Below are positions 1 through 10,968 of a stretch of 64,000 bases of DNA, in pieces. Made by a program: the position numbers and the translations under genes. The stretch spans positions 30,325 to 94,324 of the forward strand of contig JBBHKE010003242.1 of the NCBI GenBank assembly GCA_037447655.1, written 5' to 3'. The notes beneath the pieces were generated by a model, which saw only the letters and a program-made list of their open reading frames with translations, did not search any database and was not told the DNA's origin. Numbering within the stretch: the stretch's first letter is position 1; each line of letters begins with the position of its first letter. This DNA is from Zygnema cylindricum (taxonomy: Eukaryota > Streptophyta > Zygnematophyceae > Zygnematales > Zygnemataceae).

Positions 1-60
1 ATAACGGTAATTATTCTTATACGCTAAAAAAAGACGCTAATAACGATTCGCTTTGTCCCG
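1..60 (-). mobile_element. Terminal fragment of a TA-flanked MITE (MITE-B type)
   Basis: Read on the minus strand, this edge resembles the start of the MITE-B copies at 7207 and 20098: an AATCGnTATTAGCGT-like terminus, then a T-run, AGCGTATAAGAATAATTACC. The rest lies outside the window. Identification is by similarity to the other copies in this window only. Confidence 0.45.
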
Positions 61-420
61 TCCTGTCACAACATGTCACGTGGACTACGTTGCATGTTAT
101 GGGGGGAAGACCTGTGCATGACTTAACGACGTGTGCACACTGCTCCTATGTGCACTATGTGCACTTTGTAATAGTCAAGATTTAATTTTGGCGATTCACT
201 ACAAAAATGCCCATTTCCCTACAGTATTTTTTTCTGTTGGTCATGTTTTATTTTGCACGAGTCTCTAAAGTTGCACTATTTTTTAATGCACATATGTTTT
301 TTTACCACATTCAATTATGTGTTTAGCGATTGGCAATACTTTTTGTGTGCCCTTTTTTATATATTTATGCTTGCATACTACACTGGGAATCGCTATTACT
401 TTTAATAAAATTTTCACCAC

Positions 421-1060
421 TTAAAACATATTTTCTCTGTACATATCTCTTTTCTTTGCTCTCCACTCTCCTCTCTCCTCTCTCTCTCTCCTCTTTCCTT
501 TACTCAATCCTCTTCTGACTTCTGTCCCTTTACCCTGTTCTCCTTTTCGGTTTCTCTCCTGTCTGCCCTTTCTCATTTCTTTTGTTATTTTTTTCTGTTC
601 CTCTCTCCTCACCCTTCACTTTATTTTCTCTTTTTTCTCCCTCCTCTCCCTCCTCTTTTCTCCCTCCACTCTCCAATCTAATTGAAAAGACAGAGGGAGG
701 AGGAAGAAAAAAAATGACGTTTTTCTTTATTCTTTCCTCTTCCCTCTCTCCACTCTCCTTTCCTCAAAAAGACAATAGGAGAAGGAAAAAATGGCGTTTT
801 TGTATCTTTTTTCCTATCTCTTCTCTCCTCTCTCCTCAAATGGACAAAAAGAGTAGGAAAAATGAAGTTTTTATTTCCTATTTCCTCTCTCCACTCTCCT
901 CAAAATGACATGAAAATGAGAAAGAAAACATCTCCTCTCTCCTTAAATGTACAGAAGGAGTAGGAAAAATGAAGTTTTTCTTTTCGTTTCCTCTCTCCAC
1001 TTTTCTCAAAATGACATAAAAATGAGAGGGAAAACATTTGTCTATTGGCAAAAGACATTA
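421..1060. repeat. CT-rich tract and degenerate minisatellite
   Basis: A strongly pyrimidine-biased stretch on + (CTCTCC, CTTTCC) passes at about 690 into a degenerate repeat of roughly 60-75 bp. In each unit a block like CCTCTCTCCACTCTCCTCAA is followed by an A/G block with GGAAAAATGAAGTTTTT. ORFs on both strands here come from composition and are not called as genes. Confidence 0.7.
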
Positions 1061-1259
1061 CAAAAGAAAATCCCATATGAGAAAGCCACAAAGAATAGAT
1101 ATACCTCATAAAAAACCTTTAAAGTGAGCAAAAACTACACTACTTATCACCATTAATATTAACCGATTTTTATTTTTTTCGGTCAAAGTGTTGTTTTCTC
1201 TCATATAGTTGTTCGATTAACAACTCTAAAGCCTCAAACGAAAGATACAACCGTTAGGT

Positions 1260-2815
1260 TTCAATGTCTTGCCTCAGAAAAAAAATATATATAATAGAAA
1301 ATATAATTTTTTGCCTAAAAAAAATTAAATTGAAATAGAGAGTTCGTTTTTTTTGCCTTGGAAAAAAGAAAAATAAAATAAAGATTTTGATTTCTTGCCT
1401 CAAAAAAATAATTAAATAGATTGCCTCAGAAAGAAAAATAAATAAAATAAATAGTTTGATTTGTTGCTTTTGAAAAAATAGATTTAAAATAGGGAGTTTG
1501 ATTGCTTCATAAAAAATAAAATAAAAATAAAGAGTTGGATTTCTTTGCAACGGAAAGAAGAAAAATAAAATGGAGAGGTTGATTATTTGATTAAAAATAA
1601 ATCAAATAAAAATAGAGAGTTTGATTTCTTGCCTCGAAAAGAAGAAAAATAAATTAGAGTGTCCGATTTCTCACCTCAAAAAAATTAAAATTAAAACAGA
1701 AAATTGGATTTCTTGCCTCGGAGTGAAGAAAAATAAAATAGGGAGAAGTTGGATTTCTTGCCTCAGAGTGAAGAAAAATTAAATAGAGAGTTTGATTTTT
1801 CACCTCGGAAAAAAAAAAATTAAAATAGAAAGTTTGATTTCTTGCCTCATAAAAAAGAAAAATATAAAAGAAATAAGAAAAATAAATAAAAAGGTTGGAT
1901 TTCTTGCCTCAAAAAGAAGAAAAATAAATAGAGAGTTCTTTTTCTTTCCTCATAAAAAAAAAAAATCATGTAGAGAAAATTAATATTAAAAAAAAAAGTT
2001 GGATTTTTTGCCTCAAAAAGAATAAAATTAATTTAGAAAGATGGATATCTTGCCTCAAAAAGAAAAAATATAAAATAGAGCGTTCGATATTTTTTTCTTG
2101 AGAAAAATTAAAATCAAAATAGAGAAAAAATAAAATTAAAATGGAGAGTTAGGTTTTTTGCCTCACAAAAAATAATAGATTCACTCAGAAAGTAAAAAAA
2201 TAAAATAAAGAGTTTAAATTCTTGCCTCAAAAAATAAAAATAAAAATTAGAGAGTTTGATTTTTTGCCTCATAAAAAAATAAAATTAATATGTATTACTT
2301 CAAAAAAAAGTAAACAAAATAAAGAGTTTAGATTCTTGCCTATGATAAAAAAAATTGAAATAAATATGTGTATTTTTTGCCTCGGAAAAAATAATAGAGA
2401 GTCGATTTTTTGCCTCAAAAAAAAAATTACAATAGAGAGTTAGATTTCTTACCTCAATGAAAGAAAACAAAAATATAGATATTTCGATTTCTTGCCTCAG
2501 AAAAAAAAATTTGAAATAGAGAGTTGCATTTTTTTTTCTCATAAAAAAAAGAATATTAAAATAGAAACTTGGATTTCTTGCCTCAAAAAGATATTACAAT
2601 AAAATAAAGAGAGTTCATTTTTTTCCTAGAGTTCGATTTTTTGCATCGGAAAAAAAAGATAGAGATATGGATTTTTTGCCTCATTAAAATATATAGTTAA
2701 ATATCTTGTCTCAAAAAAAATGAAATAGAGAGTTAGATTTCTTAACTCATAAAGAAAAAATATATAATAGAGAGTTGGATTTCTTTCCTCAAAAAAAAGA
2801 TAATTAAAATTGAGA
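1260..2815. repeat. AT-rich minisatellite with TTGCCTC core
   Basis: About 1.5 kb of a degenerate tandem repeat with a unit near 35-45 bp. The recurring core is GATTTCTTGCCTC, followed by an A-rich spacer (AAAAAGAAAAATAAAATAGAGAGTT). Several dozen units can be followed by eye, with substitutions and indels. No gene is supported inside it. Confidence 0.8.
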
Positions 2816-3179
2816 GTAAATCCAACGGAGGATCACAAAGTTAAACGCCTTTTACTAATTAAAACATATTTAACACTAATAGTGACGTGTACTGCGATGT
2901 CTACAAAAAGACAAATTAATATTTATCATTGTTTTATTTATATCGGTTAAATTGATATCTATCATTATTTTATTAGATGGGTATGTTTTTTTAGAAAAAA
3001 AAAACAGTAATAGTGATGACGAATGTATAAAACAAAGCAAAAAAATGTATAAATTTGATGTTTATTTATTCATTCTTTTAATTGTATCGGAATATTTCAC
3101 AGAAAAATGACATTTGAGATATTAGGAATAAAATTATAATACGCACTCACAAAAAAACTATCAGTAATATGATAGAAAA
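2816..3179. other. AT-rich intergenic stretch, no gene seen
   Basis: Low-complexity AT-rich sequence between the minisatellite and the copia remnant. I see no convincing coding, RNA or repeat feature. Confidence 0.5.
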
Positions 3180-4247
3180 AATTCAGATGGAGAGAGCAAA
3201 TGGATGTACAACTCCAATGGAATTAAAAACGCTCTGAGCAAAGTGAAGAGGGAGCAATATTGATCATTAATGATAAGATGGATGAAAAAGACATAAGATT
3301 TATAGAAAACATCCCGTATTGGCAGATTTTAGGCGGTTTAATACATTTTATGAACTATACCCGACCAGATATAGCTGCAGCTATAGAAGTCCTCAGCAAG
3401 AGTCTAAAGGAACCTAGAAAGAGAGACAAGGAGGCAGCCAAAAGGGTGATGAGGTATTTGGTGGGGACAAGGGAATTGTGGTTGCATTTGGGAGGGGAGC
3501 ATATTGCCATCACTACTTGGAGTGATGCCAATTATGGAGATGTGCCTTTAAGGCGGTGTACGACTCGATATGTGTTCCATATTAGATCTGATGCATGCAT
3601 GCTGTTAGAGAAGCAACAACAAAGTTGTAGGAGTCCTCAGCAAGAGTCTAAATGAACCCAGAAAGAGAGACAAAAAGGAAGCCAAAAGGGTGATGAGGTA
3701 TTTGGTGGGGACAATGGAATTGTGGTTTCATTTTGGAGGGGAGCACATTGACATCACTAATTAGAGTGATGCCATTTATGGAGATGTGCCTTTAAGGCGG
3801 AGTACGACTCAATATGTGTTCCATATTGGATCTGGTTCATGTTGTTAGACTAGCAGGACATAAAGTAGTTCCTCACTCTATTATGGAGACTGAGTACATG
3901 GCTTTCGTGCTGCCACCAAAATATTAATGTGGGTGAAATCTCTTCTTGAAGAACATGGGTTCATGAAGTCTAGAACTCATAATGTATTTTGTGATAATCA
4001 AGATGTTATCTCTATCGCAGCTAATCCGAAACATCACATCAAAGCTAAGCATATGGATATTGGACTAAGCTTTATTAAAGAGAAGGTTGAAAATAAAATC
4101 ATTAAACTGGTTCATAAAAATGATAAAGAAATGAATGTAGACATGATGACAAAACCAGCCCTTCCCCTAATTTTATTTATTGTAGAAAAAACCGTGGATT
4201 AAAATTGAAAATTGACTAGAAAATTAAGGGTTTGGTCTAAAAGAGGA
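3180..4247 (+). pseudogene. Ty1/copia RT-RNase H remnant
   Basis: The 3' end of a copia pol gene. Frames between 3260 and 3655 encode the end of reverse transcriptase and the start of RNase H (YTRPDIAAAIEVLSK, then YLVGTRELWLHLGG and TTWSDANYGDV with the first catalytic Asp). Frame 3927-4202 encodes the C-terminal RNase H part with the FCDNQD and KHHIKAKHMDI motifs. Frameshifts, stops and an internal 244-bp duplication break the frame. Gag, protease, integrase and the YVDD part of RT are absent, so only the 3' end of the element survives. A purine run near 4230-4247 is in the place of a polypurine tract just before the LTR. It resembles the pol of the minus-strand element at 22-25 kb. Confidence 0.85.
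3389..3860 (+). repeat. 244-bp tandem duplication inside the RNase H remnant
   Basis: Positions 3389-3632 and 3633 to about 3860 are two diverged copies of the same RT/RNase H stretch, both beginning GTCCTCAGCAAGAGTCTAAA. The second copy carries extra stops. This is a local duplication after the element had degraded. Confidence 0.85.
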
Positions 4248-5126
4248 TATTAATACTTCTCTTATCTATTTTAGTTAGACTCTAAAGAGAGAGAGAGAGA
4301 GGATCAAAGACACGCCATGATTGCGTCCTTATTTAAAATGTGGCACGTTAAAGTAGAGGGCATTTTACCAAAATGTTGGCCTAGCTCAGATTTGAACCTG
4401 GGTCTTGAGATGTTCAGAATAGCATGCGGCCTGGTCCATTAAGTCGTTGAAGAATAGATGCATTTATCATGATGAAAATTATATAAATAACGACGCGATG
4501 GCTAATTCACACCAAACTGACGACGAGGCCGATTTGAAACAATTGATGCACGGACTCGAATCTGAACCGTGTCTATATATTTGATCGAACGACCGTCGTC
4601 GCAGCCCCTACTTGGAATGAGCTTTGGTGGCCTTGGGAGATAGCGTCACGCGATGCCACTTGGCGCCACGTTATTAGATACTGGAGAAGAAAAGAGAAGG
4701 AACCTTGGCTCCTAATTAGACAAGTGTCACCTTGAAGGCCATGTCGTACAATGGCCATGCAAAAAGTACACCGGCCATTGTACCGTCTTGTACTATACAA
4801 TGTTCCTATTGGACTAGGGTTTAGTAGTATGTAGTTGTGAGTAGGCAGTGAAGGACTTAGTGAATTTAAGTACCTCTCTTTAAGAGAGCTTGTAACTATA
4901 AAGGTCATCTTTGACTAGCCATAGCTTAATGCTCAGGGGAGCAAATTCAGTGATTCTTTTTGCGTTCGGCCTAGGAGAGTCGGGTCCTCACATGGGTGAG
5001 GGTGGTCAGAATACTTATGTGCTAGGGTGGCATTTATTCATTGGGAAAGAGGAAGGGGCATACATTATGCTAGAGGCTTTACGTAGGCTGCCCATTTTAT
5101 GGGTTAATGGAGACCACAGAATTGCA
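4248..5126 (+). repeat. 3' LTR of the copia remnant
   Basis: It starts TATTAATAC after a purine-rich stretch and ends at AATTGCA; the other LTRs of this family start TGTTG and end TTGCA or TTTCA. It shares with them an ATTGG box, the CTCTC...GAGAG hairpin just before a TATA-like TATAAAG (about 4897), and the conserved block around 4945 (CAGTGATTCTTTTTGC). An antisense tRNA-like segment lies near 4379-4455. The 5' LTR is not in the window, so no target duplication can be checked. Confidence 0.8.
4379..4455 (-). other. tRNA-like segment, antisense inside the LTR
   Basis: On minus, GGTTCAAATCT matches the box B consensus at 9 of 11 positions (4388-4398 on +). Box A similarity is weak. The position, 130-205 bp into the LTR and antisense, corresponds to the better tRNA-like modules in the other LTRs of this family. 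It is not a functional tRNA gene. Confidence 0.45.
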
Positions 5127-5517
5127 AACTCGTTAGCCTGTCTATAGATTGACCACAAATGCAAAGTGGCTTGCCTACAAGCGAAGGGTGTGAAGTGCAA
5201 CATTACCATTAGACGCACATGGAATATCAAAATTGGTCTTTTTATTTTAAAAGAAAAAACCAGTCGGACTTTATTTTAAAGCGCGATGGTAAACCATTTA
5301 AAGTCCATGGGAACAAAAGAAAGTAGCATTTCAAAAACTGAAAACCTACATGTGGGGGGAAGAAACAAAAAAGATATGCAAACCAAAAGCAACGAAAATA
5401 AGAAAAGATGGCAGGTAAACCGAAAACACCCAAAGAAGCAAACAACAAACGAAACATCAACGGAAAGATCCAATGTGAATCAACAAAACCCCAACATAAC
5501 TAAAAATCTACGTAAAG
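5127..5517. other. Intergenic, no gene seen
   Basis: Sequence between the LTR and the hAT-like element. The lysine/asparagine-rich frame at 5286-5522 has no recognisable domain and reads like AT-rich chance coding. Confidence 0.5.
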
Positions 5518-6222
5518 CATAGTTGTCCTATTCATACGGATTTCGACTTTTTTTCCGAAAACTACGTAGTATTCGTTACTTGCATACCGTTCGTTAGTTT
5601 TCGCTGTACGATGTACGAAAACGTACGGAAACCGTCCCCTTAACCCTAAAAATCCTTAAAAATCCTAAAAATGTACGGAAAGCATACGGAAATGTACGTT
5701 GTTGTACGACATATGTACCCTAAAAAACCTAGGAGTACGGATAATGTAAGGCAGTTGTACTGTAATTTACCGGAATGTAAGAAATGCACGGGATGTACCC
5801 TAAACACCCTAAAATCCCCCCATCACTAACCCTAAAAGTACTAAAATATACGGACGCCGTACGTAGATGTACGAAAAATGTAAGTCCGTATAACTGAATA
5901 TACGGAAAAATACGAAAATGTACCCTAAAAATCTCAAAATAATAACTGTAAAAGTACGAAAAAATACGGACACTGTACGTAAATGTACGAATAATAGTTG
6001 GCTGTTTATCATAAATATTTGAGAACGCACGAGAATGTACCCTAAAATTCCTCAAACCCCCTAAAAGTACTGAAATGTACGAAAATAGTACGCAAATGTA
6101 CGCAAATGTACGGATACAAAGTCAGGTACGCATTTAATAACATTTTTTTCATCGTTAAATGCGTATCGTGCGTAGTATTCGCTCCTTCGTTTCGTGCGTA
6201 TTATGCGCACGGGACAACTATG
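5518..6222. mobile_element. Non-autonomous hAT-like element with GTACG-rich interior
   Basis: Termini CATAGTTGTCC and GGACAACTATG are inverted and flanked by identical 8-bp copies of ACGTAAAG (5510-5517 and 6223-6230). An 8-bp target duplication with CA...TG ends fits the hAT superfamily. There is no transposase. The interior is a degenerate tandem repeat rich in GTACG, GTACGGAAATG and CCCTAAAA blocks. A similar terminus (CATAGATGTCCTATGCGC) appears at about 19760 inside a MITE. Confidence 0.75.
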
Positions 6223-6230
6223 ACGTAAAG

Positions 6231-6996
6231 CAACCACGAAAATAAAGTAAAGCGCTTAAATGGAGCACTCCTAAACCATTTCACATAAATGCAGGTGGAA
6301 ATGGTACCATGCGAATCTTGTTCTAAATCCCAAGTGAATAGTAACCCTAGATTCCGGCATGAACTGGCTGTGCCTGAAGGACTACAGGAAAGAACAAACC
6401 GACGAGTGCAGTCATAACTGTAACTTCAACTGAATTTGTCGCTACGAACAAATCCAAATCAAATCTTAATTAACGGTGGTGTTTCCCTTTCACAGTTTCG
6501 AAAGAGATTCTCTAAGAATTTTTCTATTGCCGTAGCCTATCGCGTGGCAAAAGAATTTCTGACGGAATCATTCAAAGCAAAAAACAAAAATAATATCGTC
6601 TACGCCATAAATACACAGGAGCAAAGGTGATATAGTTTGTCCATGATTCTGCCCTGACCTGTAGCTTTCTGTACGGAACCTAGGCTATTATATCTTTCCG
6701 ATAGACGTGACAAAAAATGATTGGCGCTTGCACACTCTCCAGCCTGGTAATGCTGCGCGTGCGACAGCTTCCGGATAGTTCGTACTAGTTTCTGATGAGA
6801 CGGTATGAAATCCAGACCGTGGGTGTACGGAAACTTAGCCCGGTGTTAACCTACTGTACTGTACTGTGTACTATTAGATTTAGCGGGGGCAAATCAGCAT
6901 TCAGGCATTGTCACCAAGAGCCCTTTCATTACGGCTAAAAACAAACCAATCCGATCCAATCCAATCCGATCGGCGATAAAAGCTCGTTATGTGCTA
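6231..6996. other. Intergenic, no gene seen
   Basis: No domain-bearing ORF, RNA or repeat structure recognised before the MITE pair that follows. Confidence 0.45.
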
Positions 6997-7204
6997 ACCG
7001 TGTATCGCTATTAGTGTTAATGGTTTTTTCGCCGCAAAAAACATCTTTTCTCCGTACACATTTGTCCGATTGTCGATCTGACGGTTGCGATAGAAAGTTA
7101 AGACTTTCAGTGGCGGTCTCCATCTGAAAATGGGACAAGTGTGTACGTAGAAAATATGTTTTAAGTGGCGAAAAAAACTTTAACACTAATAGCGATTCAC
7201 GGTG
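6997..7204. mobile_element. MITE-A copy (palindromic, TA-flanked)
   Basis: A foldback sequence: the left end reads CCGTGTATCGCTATTAGTG..TTTTTTCGCC..ACATCTTTTCTCCGTACAC, and the right end is its inverse, ending GCGATTCACGGTG. It is flanked by TA. It has no ORF. It belongs to the most abundant small repeat in the window and abuts a MITE-B copy across a shared TA. Confidence 0.8.
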
Positions 7205-7206
7205 TA

Positions 7207-7746
7207 CACCGCCAATCGTTATTAGCGTGTAAGTTTTTTTAGCGTATAAAAATAATTACCGTGGTGTACGCTATTTAAGAATTTGAAAATTTTGGAAAAA
7301 ATCATACATTCTAATTGTTTGATTATGGTAATTTGGATCTTTGAAAAAAAAAATGTCGGTCGCAAACATGCTTACACTAATATAGGTCTCCGTACAAAAT
7401 CTAACAAATCGTACACAAATCGTACATTCACACGGTCGAAACGCGGCTGTCGGACGAATATGTGCGAACGGGATTTTTTACGATCTGGTTTTTTTCCCTT
7501 TTTAGAACGCTTATTCTCATGCGTCCGCGGTTACTAAAACTAATTTACGGTACTTTTTAACTTAAAAAGGTACATTTATGTACGGTCTGACACTGATCGT
7601 ACACCACTCTATTTAACAGACAACGTACTGAAAATAACCCTAAATAGAATAAAGAAAAAAATAGAATGAACTACACTAATGGAGAATAAAAAAAAAAAAA
7701 AGCGGGACGGAATTAGCGTACACAACGCTAATAACGATTGGCGGTG
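7207..7746. mobile_element. MITE-B copy (about 540 bp, TA-flanked)
   Basis: Terminal inverted repeats CACCGCCAATCGTTATTAGCGT and its inverse (ACGCTAATAACGATTGGCGGTG) with TA on each side. The interior has no transposase. It is similar throughout to the copies at 20098-20650 and 20653-21208. The termini relate it to MITE-A, so both families may use one Tc1/mariner-like transposase (inference from the TA duplication). Confidence 0.8.
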
Positions 7747-8204
7747 TACCATCCACTAACACACGACAGGTGTGACAAATGCTATACGTCACAATGGCGA
7801 TTCCGTACCGTCTCATCAGAAAATAGTACGGACTATGCAGGAGCTGTCGCTAGCGCAACCATGCCAGGCTGGAAAGTGTTCAAGAACCAATCATTAATTT
7901 TCAGGTCTATCAGAAAAATATTACAGCCCAAGGTTCCGTACAAGGCGCAATATTTACTATTTAGGGTGGGAGATGTGGGATACACCCACAGGGCGTAACG
8001 TAACGTGGCCCACACGCCGAAATCGGGTATCTCAATAGGGTTTATATGTTTAGGGTCATTTTTTTTGTTATTTAATAAAACAAAAACAAAATAAATAAAA
8101 AAACAAAAAAATATCCGTAAACATACGGTCTCACGGAGTAAAAGGGATTCGGGAAACGATGTGGAGCCAATCACCGTTCTCGCGCGTGCGAAAATGGACT
8201 TCTC

Positions 8205-8760
8205 TAGATGCGGTGAAGATCGTGTGGCCAGATGTCCACAAATTACGAAAGGCTAAAAGTCCACGGTTACCAAAGAGATCTCCAGGGTCAGCATTTGGAT
8301 GTCAAATCTTTGATTGGCGGTACACGTGGCATGTCCCCTCTTTTTGGAGGTTTGACTGCTATACGCCATTTCGTACCTATTCCAAATTTCACATTGGATT
8401 GTATTATTGTACAAATGTACAGTTCTAAAAGCGTGTAAAGTTAAAAAGCTGCACAGTACATTCTGTGTACGAACACCCCTGAACAAAACCTGTCTGGATG
8501 TTAGCTGCAGAGAGGCCCTGGATCGTGCGGCCAGATGTTCACAAAAACGAAAGGCTAGAACAAGCCACGGTAGGAAAGAGATCTCCAGATTCGGCATTTG
8601 GATTGGATGCAATACACGTGGCAAGTCCCCCTTATCTTAAGGCCTGACAGCTATCCATAATTTTGTTCCTATCATAACTGTCGACATTTGATATGTACAG
8701 TTCTAATAGCGTGTAAAGCAGACAGCTGCACAGTACATTGTGTACTACATCTTTAACAAA
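8205..8760. repeat. Tandem duplication, period about 300 bp
   Basis: The block beginning GATCGTGTGGCCAGATGTCC at 8218 returns in diverged form at about 8521, and the block ACAGTTCTAAAAGCGTGTAAAG near 8420 returns near 8697. So there are about two units. Short frames across it have no recognisable domain. Confidence 0.7.
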
Positions 8761-10785
8761 CCCTGACTGGATGTTAACTCTTGGACTTTGTCAAATAGTT
8801 GCCGGTAGACCCTTTCGCCGCCGTTCACCTTGTTGCATGGAATAAACGTGGCAAAAAATAAGCGTTCCCAATGAGCTTTTCATTGGCCGAAAAAGTATGT
8901 TGTACGACCTAAGTACATTTTTGCCTTTAGTTGCAGTGTACGGCATATCGATCTCGAGACTTTTTTTGACCTTTAAGTTTAACTGCATGTCTCGCTTCCA
9001 CTTGGCATGAACAGGTCATAAGGCACTGCCACCGACAAACTCCACATTCTTGAAAAAATAAAGCAGCAAAAGTGTGTTGGTCACGTTACACAAATAACGC
9101 CTTTTTCGTTACAGGCCAGATTTCAGTTTGTACCTTGTTTCACATGTGAACACCTGGAAAAACCTGTTCTTTTTCAAGCCAGTTTTATGTGTGAGCAATG
9201 TCAAGAATCACAAAGTGAAACCTGAACCGCTCTTATAGTTTTTTGTGATTCAAAATATGTTTTCTTGCCGCCTTAGTACAGTACTGTAGTTTCGCTTCAA
9301 GACAAAATTCCTGCAATGCCTCTTTCTTTTGTGAATCTAACATCTTTATGGAGTGATCGACTTTTTGTCAAAGATTTTTTATCTCTTCAACGGAAATTGT
9401 CACCTAAGCTTGGTTTTCTTTCTCCTTAGGCTAGTTTTCTTCACCTGAAATTGAGTTTTTTTTTTACCTGAAAGTGAGTTTTCTTCACCTAAAAGTGTGC
9501 TTTTTCACCTTTTTTTTGAATAAGACAACCGCAGTTTCAGCAAGCTGTTGGATAACTATTCCTATTTCTTTGATATTTTCAAGAATCTCTTTATGTTTCG
9601 AAGAGTTCTTTCCTTTTTGCAAATTGTGAAAGAAAAAACAAAAATGATCTTCCAACACTATGGTCTTTTGCAAACTTTCAAATAAATCTGAAAGTTGTAT
9701 GCTGCAATCGGTCAGTCAAAGTTTTCATGTAACAATTGTTTTTATAGAAATTTTGTTGAAAAATACGATTCAATTTTACTTGCTGTAAATATTAGCAACA
9801 ACAACTTTTTTTTTTTTTTTTTTGATATGTCATGTAAGGGCTCTCAGCTCATCAAATTTGTGTTTTGCAATATTTGTTTTTTGGCAGTGATACTTGTAAT
9901 TTGAAAGCGCACTTAGTTTTTTCATGGCTAAAAGAAAACTGGCAATCATGCCTTATGCCGAGTATTTTTTTTTGTTCTAAGAGCAAGTGTAATAATAACC
10001 TTTAAGTTTCATGATTATGCTTTCGTCGATTGCTTTAGTGTGACTTGCATGATAATTTGACTTAGTCGATTCAATTGCAATTGTTTTCCTTTTTGTATTT
10101 TTATTCTCTTGCTTGAATGGTCGTGTAAATTTTAAGATCGATTGCTTTTTTAGTACAATAGACTATGATAGACTATGATTTCATGAGAAATTATTTGTTA
10201 TTGATTGCTTCTGACATATCAATTTTAGCAGTACAGTTAGGTTTCATAGATAGCTGGAAATTTTCACGACCGAAAGAATTGACTGAATAATGAAGCTTTC
10301 ATAAATGTTTGAATCCAGTCAAATTTGAAGTGAGTGATTTCTTTATAACACTCGGATCTTGAAATGTGATTCTGACAATTTCAGGCATACGCAGTCGCTA
10401 ATTTATCATTATTTTATAAGGCTAATTATGGTGACGCAAGAATTTTTCACACTGCTAAACTTGTGGAAACCCAAACTTGGCTGCTGAAAGGATTGATTTT
10501 ATTTATAATATATAGATGTATTAAATGTATAAATATACTAAATACGTGTGGATATAGTGAATGTTTATGTGCTGTAATTTATTTTTGTGGTTGATGATAA
10601 TCATTCTGTGTTGTTTGAGTTGGCCATAGCCATAGATGATGATAAGAGAATACATCAAAATGTTGAAACCAGATTTTGATTTTTTTCGCAATCGTGCTAT
10701 CTAATGAAGACGACAGACTTTTGTATTTTCCTGTCAGGACCCTGTTGCAGGATTCACCAAAAAAGTTGAACATTTTCATATATAT
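8761..10785. other. AT-rich region upstream of the zinc-finger gene
   Basis: No gene recognised. It contains a short degenerate repeat at 9400-9515 (units like TTTTCTTCACCTGAAAGTGAG) and a T-run near 9805-9823. The last kilobase is presumably the promoter and 5' untranslated region of the gene that follows; a TATATATATA run at about 10779 is too unspecific to call. Confidence 0.4.
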
Positions 10786-10968
10786 ATGGATGGAATTCAT
10801 GCTTGGCCTTTTGCTAACACATGGTGGATTCTTCAAAACTTCCTTCAATGGCGGTTTTCCTTTCGTTTAAGTTATAGGGGTATTTATAATGGACAAGGAT
10901 TTGCTTATTTTCAGAATCGTTCGACTCATCGTCACGCTCTTTACAACTTTTACAAGCAGGGGGGTTCC

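Noticed and set aside
1254-2542. Lys- or Phe-rich ORFs in the minisatellite
   Set aside because: They follow the tandem repeat and its A-runs on both strands.
1260-2815. CRISPR-like array
   Set aside because: Spacers are not unique, unit length drifts and the context is a plant nuclear genome; it is a degenerate minisatellite.
5286-5522. Lys/Asn-rich 78-residue ORF
   Set aside because: Composition-driven, ends at the target duplication of the hAT-like element, no motif.
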